Translations under genes and position numbers: made by a program
In this document: in pieces, positions 50,041 through 55,482 of the stretch
Position numbering within the stretch: position 1 is the stretch's first letter
Layout of the letters: each line of letters opens with the position of its first letter
The notes under the pieces: generated by a model
Database searches by the model: none
What the model was told of the DNA's origin: nothing
What the model saw: only the letters and a program-made list of their open reading frames with translations
Origin: Bacteroidales bacterium
GTDB lineage: Bacteria > Bacteroidota > Bacteroidia > Bacteroidales > F082
Direction of reading: 5' to 3'
Assembly: GCA_017616675.1 (NCBI GenBank)
Contig: JAFZXR010000020.1
Location: 1-55,482 of the forward strand
DNA length: 55,482 nt

Positions 50041-51138
50041 ATGGGAGAGAAGGGTAAGAAGAGATCGTTTGGGAGAAGAATGCTGATATTTCTGGTCGGC
50101 ATCTTCGCGGTGATAGGACTGCTGAGCAGCTTCCTCTGTGCCATCAACCCGATGATATCTCCGAATCATTTCGTCATCACATCATATTTTGGAGTATCGT
50201 TTTGGCCTATTTTTCTATTTAACTTATTGATACTGATGGCTTTAATCGTCTTAAAGGCAAGAAAAGCCATTTTATACCCGTTTTTGGCGTTAGCCATAGC
50301 AATTCCTGGGTTTTTGAATTCCTATTCGGTTAAAAAAGAACATATCGAGCCCGGTAATATCAAGATAATGTCGTATAATGTCGCATATCTCAGGGATATC
50401 ACTGATAATCAACGAAATGCAGAGAGCGTCAGGTATGATTTGATCGATATTGTGAAAGAGCAGAATCCCGATATTTTATGCATCCAGGAAGGCCGCTTCA
50501 GAGTTACCAATAAAGTCGACGAGATAGCTGATTTCGCCAAGCAAATCGGCCGTGAATACTGCTATTCGGCGGCAGGTAACTTCATGTTTTCAAAATATCC
50601 TATCGAAGACGACGAGTTTACCGAACGTTTCAATAAAATCGACGACGTGGGGTTTGTCAAGCTGATAAATGCTGGCGGTCTGGGTAAGTTTTACGTGGAA
50701 TGCGTTCATCTTCAATCGTTTAGCATCTCGAAAGAAGAAATTGAATACCTCAGAGACGCAAAGCATTATGTAGAATACTCTGAAACTGTAGGTAAGTCAT
50801 TGATATTCAAACTAAAAGAAGGTTTTCAGAAGCGTACTGAAGACACCAAGACGATAGTCGGAAACATGCCTCAAAACGGTCATCCGATTATAATCTGCGG
50901 CGACTTCAACGACACTCCGCTGTCGTACACCTACCATCAGATGCGCAACGCCGGCATGAACGACGCTTTCCTGCAGGTGGGCAGCGGTCTGGGCAAGACT
51001 TACTGCGGCAGACTTCCTTTGCTGCGAATCGACTATTTCTGGCATAGCGACGATATCGTCCCGATGACGTTCACAAGAGTGACAAAAAAGATGTCGGACC
51101 ATTATCCAATCATCATGACATTTAACGTAACTCATTGA
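50041..51138 (+). CDS. Membrane-anchored endonuclease/exonuclease/phosphatase-family protein
   Basis: 365 residues. Three membrane helices in the first 105 residues are followed by an EEP domain: MSYNVAYLRD, ILCIQEG with the metal Glu, ICGDFNDTPLS, RIDYFWHS and the ending MSDHYPIIM. The catalytic residues are all present. EEP proteins cut phosphodiester bonds in nucleic acids, phospholipids or related molecules; the membrane anchor, with the domain outside, favours an envelope substrate over DNA repair, despite lying between mutL and uvrB. Confidence 0.9.
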   Translation: MGEKGKKRSFGRRMLIFLVGIFAVIGLLSSFLCAINPMISPNHFVITSYFGVSFWPIFLFNLLILMALIVLKARKAILYPFLALAIAIPGFLNSYSVKKEHIEPGNIKIMSYNVAYLRDITDNQRNAESVRYDLIDIVKEQNPDILCIQEGRFRVTNKVDEIADFAKQIGREYCYSAAGNFMFSKYPIEDDEFTERFNKIDDVGFVKLINAGGLGKFYVECVHLQSFSISKEEIEYLRDAKHYVEYSETVGKSLIFKLKEGFQKRTEDTKTIVGNMPQNGHPIIICGDFNDTPLSYTYHQMRNAGMNDAFLQVGSGLGKTYCGRLPLLRIDYFWHSDDIVPMTFTRVTKKMSDHYPIIMTFNVTH

Positions 51139-51140
51139 TT

Positions 51141-53159
51141 ATGAATTTCAAATTGTCATCGGAGTTTAAGCCAATGGGCGACCAGCCACAAGCCATCGAG
51201 CAGCTGAAAAACGGCATCTTGGCAGGGGAGAGGTACCAGACTCTGATGGGAGTGACGGGCTCGGGAAAGACGTTTACTATCGCCAATTTGCTGGCGGAGC
51301 TGAACCGTCCGGCACTTGTATTGAGCCATAATAAGACTCTTGCCGCCCAGCTTTACAGCGAATTCAAGCAGTTTTTCCCTGAAAATAAAGTCGAATATTT
51401 TGTTTCATATTACGATTATTATCAGCCTGAGGCCTTTATTCCTCAAACTAATACTTATATCGAAAAGGATTTGTCGATAAATGATGAGATCGACAGACTT
51501 CGTCTGAGCACCACTTCGGCATTGCTTTCAGGAAGACGTGATGTCATCGTAGTCTCCTCAGTATCATGCATTTACGGCATCGGAAATCCTGAAGATTTCA
51601 GTAAAAACGTGATCAACATCGAGTTGGGGCAGAAGATTCGTCGCGACGACCTTCTTTTCAACCTCTCTAATGCGCTTTACAGTCGAAACGACATAGAATT
51701 CACGCGCGGACGATTCCGTGTGAAAGGCGACACCGTCGACGTGTTTCCGGCCTATTCCGACACGCCTTACCGAATTATTTTCTGGGATGATGAGATTGAA
51801 GAACTCGAGTCGTTCGACCCGATAAACGGCACGCGAATCGAGAGCTTGCAGAACATCACGCTGTTTCCGGCAAATATCTTCGTCACCTCGAAAGAGAAGA
51901 TTAAACAAGCCACGGAGGAGATTTTGCTCGACATGTTCACGCAGGCCGAATATTTCCGTGAGATTGGAAAATACGAGGACGCAAAACGTCTCGAAGACCG
52001 CGTAAGCCATGACGTTGAGATGATTCGAGAGCTCGGCTACTGTTCGGGCATCGAGAACTACTCACGATATTTCGATGGACGCGCCGCCGGCACGCGCCCG
52101 TTCTGTCTGCTCGATTTCTTCCCCGACGACTTCATCACCATCATCGACGAGAGCCACGTCACGGTGTCGCAGATCCGTGGCATGTACGGAGGTGACCGCT
52201 CACGTAAGCAAACGCTGGTGGAATACGGCTTCCGACTGCCGTCGGCGCTCGATAACCGTCCGCTGAAATTCGATGAGTTTGAAGCACTTACGGGACAGAC
52301 GATATACGTCAGCGCCACGCCTGGCGACTACGAGATGCAGCAGACACAAGGCGTCTACGTCGAACAGCTGATTCGTCCGACAGGACTGTTAGACCCGATA
52401 ATCGAGGTGAGACCTTGCACCAACCAGGTCGACGACCTCGTGGATGAGATAGTTCGTGTGCTCGCCAACAAACAACGCGTGCTGGTGACGACGCTCACAA
52501 AACGTATGGCCGAGGAGCTCACACGTTATCTTAACAACTTGAATATCAACACAAGATATATACATTCTGATGTCGACACCCTCGACCGAGTGGAGATCAT
52601 GATGGGTCTCCGAAAAGGTGACTTCGACGTGCTCGTGGGCGTCAACCTGCTCCGTGAAGGTCTGGATCTGCCTGAGGTTCAATTAGTTGCCATCCTCGAC
52701 GCAGACAAGGAAGGCTTTCTGCGATCGGAGCGGTCGCTGACGCAGACCGCTGGTCGCGCCGCCCGAAACGCCGAGAGCAAAGTGATAATGTACGCCGACA
52801 AGATCACCGACTCGATGCGCAAGACCATCGACGAGACCCAGAGGCGGCGCGAGAAACAGATGGCGTACAACATCGCCAACGGAATCGTGCCTAAGACCAT
52901 CATCAAACCACTCGACACCGCGTGGGGCGAGACCCTCAACAAACAACGCCTCGTGGAGTACGAGACGGCCGAGGAGAGCATCCGTGCCGAGGCAGCAGAG
53001 AAAACCGCCATCTACCGATCGCCGAAAGACATCAGAAAAGCTATTCAGGAAGCCAAAAAAGAGATGGAGAAGTCCGTCCGCGAACTCGACTTCATGAATG
53101 CAGCAAAATACCGCGACATCATCGTCGCACTGGAAGAGAAACTAAATAAAATCGATTAA
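51141..53159 (+). CDS. uvrB: Excinuclease ABC subunit B
   Basis: 672 residues from ATG at 51141, two bases after the previous stop; a TTG at 51135 overlaps that stop and is rejected. The full UvrB layout is present: FKPMGDQPQAI, Walker A GVTGSGKTFT, the beta-hairpin YYDYYQPEAFIP, DEXX motif DESHVT, helicase motifs GRAARN and LREGLDLPE, and the C-terminal UVR domain (FMNAAKYRDII). It is the damage-verifying subunit of nucleotide excision repair. Confidence 0.98.
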   Translation: MNFKLSSEFKPMGDQPQAIEQLKNGILAGERYQTLMGVTGSGKTFTIANLLAELNRPALVLSHNKTLAAQLYSEFKQFFPENKVEYFVSYYDYYQPEAFIPQTNTYIEKDLSINDEIDRLRLSTTSALLSGRRDVIVVSSVSCIYGIGNPEDFSKNVINIELGQKIRRDDLLFNLSNALYSRNDIEFTRGRFRVKGDTVDVFPAYSDTPYRIIFWDDEIEELESFDPINGTRIESLQNITLFPANIFVTSKEKIKQATEEILLDMFTQAEYFREIGKYEDAKRLEDRVSHDVEMIRELGYCSGIENYSRYFDGRAAGTRPFCLLDFFPDDFITIIDESHVTVSQIRGMYGGDRSRKQTLVEYGFRLPSALDNRPLKFDEFEALTGQTIYVSATPGDYEMQQTQGVYVEQLIRPTGLLDPIIEVRPCTNQVDDLVDEIVRVLANKQRVLVTTLTKRMAEELTRYLNNLNINTRYIHSDVDTLDRVEIMMGLRKGDFDVLVGVNLLREGLDLPEVQLVAILDADKEGFLRSERSLTQTAGRAARNAESKVIMYADKITDSMRKTIDETQRRREKQMAYNIANGIVPKTIIKPLDTAWGETLNKQRLVEYETAEESIRAEAAEKTAIYRSPKDIRKAIQEAKKEMEKSVRELDFMNAAKYRDIIVALEEKLNKID

Positions 53160-53161
53160 CA

Positions 53162-54574
53162 ATGAATACATTAGCAGTACCGTTTTTTGCAACCGACCAA
53201 GTTTGGAACGTCATGTTACAACTATGCATCATCTCTGTCGGCCTCTTGGCTGGCAATATCGTACGCACCAAAGTCTCGTTCATGCAGAAGAGTCTCATCC
53301 CTTCGGCATTGATAGGTGGTGCTTTGATATTGATATTCAGATGGTTATATTCCAACGTTCTGGGTTGGGAAGATCTCATCGACAAAACCACGATGGAAGT
53401 CATCACTTACCACGCCCTCGGCTTGGGATTCGTAGCTCTGGCGCTTAAAAACAACAAGGTGGAGTCGAAATCAAGCACCATGAAAGTGGTCGAGACAGGC
53501 ACGTTAACAGCCAGCACATATATCATCCAAGGCATTGTGGGTCTGTTGGTTACGATCCCAATGTTCTACTTCGGCAACAAGATTTTCTACGCAGCTGGAC
53601 TGCTTCTCCCGATGGGCTACGGTCAGGGTCCCGGACAAGCTCTGAACTTCGGCACAATCTATATGGATAGGGCATTGGAGCAAGGCATCATCTTCCCGGG
53701 CAAGGACTTCGGATTGTCAATAGCCGCTATGGGTTTCATCATCGGCTGTGTCGTGGGAGTCGTTTATCTTAACATCTTGAAGAAAAAAGGTAAGATCAAA
53801 ATCTCTGAGATTCAGGAGAAGCAGAAAAACAAACTCAGCGACTACGAAGGCGACAACGAAATCCCTGATACTGAATCAGTTGACAAGCTGTCGATCCAGA
53901 TCTGCCTGGTACTTTTCACCTATCTTTTGGTATATCTCTTCAACCATTTCCTGCAGACGCTTGACCTCGGCACCTTCGGCGAAAAGACTCTGATGCCTCT
54001 GATGTGGGGCTTCAACTTCCTGCTTGGAACGCTGTTTGGCATAATGATTAAAGGCATCATCAAGGTTTTGAGAAAGAGACAAATCATGAAGCGCGAATAC
54101 ATCAACAACTATCTCCTCAACCGCATCAGCGGATTATTCTTCGACATCATGATTGTTGCAGGTACGGCAGCCATCAACTTCAGCGAATTCAAGGGTTTTG
54201 CATTGCCATATATCATCGTCTGCACCCTCGGAGCCATCGCCACGTTCTGGTTTGTGCTCAAAGTCTGTAAACACCTCTATCCTAACTACACCTACGAAGG
54301 CTTCTTCAGCATGTTCGGCATGCTCACCGGCACCGCTTCCAACGGTATGATTCTCCTTCGCGAAATCGATCCTAAATTCGAGACACCGGCCGCGAATAAC
54401 CTTGTTTTACAGTCACTTCCAGCTGTAGCATTAGGATTTCCAGTGCTTCTTTTAGTCAGCTATGCGCCTCAAGGATTCACGCAAGCACTAATCACATTGG
54501 GGATTTTAATCGCAGTTTTCATCATTTTCAATCTGTTTATGTTCCGAAAGAAAATTTTTAAGAAAAATAATTAA
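53162..54574 (+). CDS. GltS-like sodium/glutamate symporter-family transporter
   Basis: 470 residues with about eleven membrane helices. The repeated GltS-type loops are visible: LLLPMGYGQGPGQALNFG in the first half and FSMFGMLTGTASNGMILLRE in the second. A cytoplasmic charged loop lies at about 210-240 (KISEIQEKQKNKLSDYEG). It is longer than E. coli GltS (about 400). Transport of glutamate or another amino acid with sodium is likely. It is the last gene of the mutL operon, two bases after uvrB. The lysine aminomutase gene follows, so amino-acid uptake for fermentation is a reasonable guess. Confidence 0.85.
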   Translation: MNTLAVPFFATDQVWNVMLQLCIISVGLLAGNIVRTKVSFMQKSLIPSALIGGALILIFRWLYSNVLGWEDLIDKTTMEVITYHALGLGFVALALKNNKVESKSSTMKVVETGTLTASTYIIQGIVGLLVTIPMFYFGNKIFYAAGLLLPMGYGQGPGQALNFGTIYMDRALEQGIIFPGKDFGLSIAAMGFIIGCVVGVVYLNILKKKGKIKISEIQEKQKNKLSDYEGDNEIPDTESVDKLSIQICLVLFTYLLVYLFNHFLQTLDLGTFGEKTLMPLMWGFNFLLGTLFGIMIKGIIKVLRKRQIMKREYINNYLLNRISGLFFDIMIVAGTAAINFSEFKGFALPYIIVCTLGAIATFWFVLKVCKHLYPNYTYEGFFSMFGMLTGTASNGMILLREIDPKFETPAANNLVLQSLPAVALGFPVLLLVSYAPQGFTQALITLGILIAVFIIFNLFMFRKKIFKKNN

Positions 54575-54609
54575 TTTTTCATATAGTCTTTTTTATTTAA
54601 ATTTTTTAT

Positions 54610-54617
54610 TATATTTG
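54610..54617 (+). promoter_or_regulatory. Promoter of kamE
   Basis: TATATTTG followed by CA, 77 bases before the ATG at 54695. Confidence 0.65.
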
Positions 54618-54618
54618 C

Positions 54619-54658
54619 AGACATGATAAAGGTGTAAAAGCTTTTGTCATGTCTTTTT
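54619..54658 (+). terminator. Hairpin with T run overlapping the kamE start site
   Basis: AGACATGA and TCATGTCT are perfect 8-base arms; the stem continues inward for about seven more pairs with wobbles, and a run of five T follows. It can terminate the upstream operon, but it also lies at the 5' end of the predicted kamE mRNA. Confidence 0.7.
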
Positions 54659-54694
54659 GCATAACTTGTTGAAAAAGAATAATTTATATTATAT

Positions 54695-55482
54695 ATGAGC
54701 GAAGGATTATATTCAATGGAAGCTAAGGATTTCGACAAAACCTTAGACTTAACCAAAATCAAGCCGTATGGCGACACCATGAACGACGGTAAGACACAGC
54801 TGAGTTTTACTTTGCCTGTCCCATGCGGTGCTGAAGCTGTCGAGGCAGCAAAACAACTCCTCAAGACTATGGGTTTCGAGAATCCTATTGTGGTGTATTA
54901 CAAAGAGTTAACTCCAGGATTCACCTTCTTTAACTGCTACGGAAGCTGCACTCACACCGTGAACTACAGCACGATTTACGTTCCGAAGGTTGAATCGAAC
55001 ACCATGGATATGTACGAAACCGACCAGTACATCAAAGAAAACATCGGCCGTAAGATCGTCATCGTAGGTGCTAGCACAGGCACAGACGCTCACACCGTGG
55101 GTATCGACGCCATCATGAACATGAAAGGCTACGCAGGACATTACGGACTTGAGCGTTACGAGATGATTGAGGCTTACAACCTTGGTTCGCAGGTGCCGAA
55201 TGAGGAGTTCATCGCAAAAGGCGTTGAGCTTCATGCCGATGCATTGCTCGTCTCGCAGACAGTCACCCAAAAAGACGTTCACATCAAAAATATGACCAAC
55301 TTCATCGAACTGATGGAAGCTGAAGGCTTGCGCGACAAGATGATCTGCTGCTGCGGCGGCGCACGTATCTCGCACGAGCTCGCTAAGGAACTCGGTTTCG
55401 ACGCCGGCTTCGGAATGAACACCTACGCCGATGACGTGGCATCATTCGTGGTGCAGGAAATGGTTAAACGCGGAATGAAGTA
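54695..55482 (+). CDS. kamE: Lysine 5,6-aminomutase beta subunit (stop codon cut by window end)
   Basis: 262 residues are complete, and the last two bases (TA) begin the stop codon. The B12-binding Rossmann domain has DAHTVG with axial His133, and Lys144 (MNMKGYAGHYG) is the residue that holds PLP in this subunit, both at the positions known from the clostridial enzyme. The N-terminal dimer domain starts LYSMEAKDFDKTLDLT. With the alpha subunit (KamD, not in the window) it moves the terminal amino group of lysine during fermentation. Its own promoter and a leader hairpin precede it. Confidence 0.94.
   Translation, partial: MSEGLYSMEAKDFDKTLDLTKIKPYGDTMNDGKTQLSFTLPVPCGAEAVEAAKQLLKTMGFENPIVVYYKELTPGFTFFNCYGSCTHTVNYSTIYVPKVESNTMDMYETDQYIKENIGRKIVIVGASTGTDAHTVGIDAIMNMKGYAGHYGLERYEMIEAYNLGSQVPNEEFIAKGVELHADALLVSQTVTQKDVHIKNMTNFIELMEAEGLRDKMICCCGGARISHELAKELGFDAGFGMNTYADDVASFVVQEMVKRGMK

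Overview
The window looks like chromosomal DNA of an anaerobic member of the order Bacteroidales (phylum Bacteroidota). The main signs are at least twenty promoter boxes of the form TAnnTTTG placed just upstream of genes, type IX secretion (T9SS) C-terminal domains on two proteins, two DUF5686/carboxypeptidase-regulatory-domain proteins, BspA-like leucine-rich repeats, a split transketolase, arginine deiminase, and lysine 5,6-aminomutase (an amino-acid fermentation enzyme). No phage, insertion sequence, integron or CRISPR array was seen. The DNA is gene-dense and no stretch without a gene exceeds 300 bases.

Layout. 1-4265: a very long secreted GH2 glycosidase cut by the left edge, lying just behind arginine decarboxylase speA (4279-6192). 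6318-14632: an amino-sugar kinase, two paralogous DUF5686 outer-membrane proteins, a nitroreductase and glmS. 14829-19721: a five-gene heterodisulfide-reductase-like operon (HdrC, HdrB, HdrA, small HdrC, membrane HdrDE fusion), the most interesting metabolic system here. 19850-28560: a TPR histidine kinase and LuxR-type regulator, then a 1912-residue T9SS-exported LRR surface protein with long internal repeats and a small protein with a sorting-signal-like tail. 28611-33382: arginine deiminase, YbaK/ProX-like deacylase, RluA-type pseudouridine synthase, split transketolase and a CAU tRNA. 33519-40692: a DUF1573 protein, aminotransferase, NamZ-type muramidase, LolC/E-type permease, an unknown acidic protein, XerD and an Mpl-like Mur ligase. 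40689-46872 (minus strand): a five-gene operon joining an iron-complex/cobalamin-type ABC importer to a T9SS-exported Omp28-like thioredoxin-fold protein and a lipoprotein amidohydrolase. 46989-54574: a tight six-gene operon with mutL, a rhomboid protease, an EEP-family hydrolase, uvrB and a GltS-like transporter. 54695-55482: lysine 5,6-aminomutase beta subunit, cut within its stop codon by the right edge.

How genes may work together. The Hdr-like operon should move electrons between a soluble thiol/disulfide or ferredoxin-like partner and the quinone pool, through a HdrA flavoprotein and a membrane subunit fused to two CCG domains; its substrate is unknown. The kinase, GlmS, NamZ and Mpl-like ligase are consistent with peptidoglycan amino-sugar recycling. 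ArcA and SpeA both use arginine, and KamE implies B12-dependent lysine fermentation. Reading of the promoters shows six divergent gene pairs with canonical boxes facing outward, and three convergent pairs whose stop codons interlock in the same four bases (CTAA/TTAG).

Limits: all families were recognised by eye from motifs and overall similarity. No database search, structure prediction or folding calculation was run.
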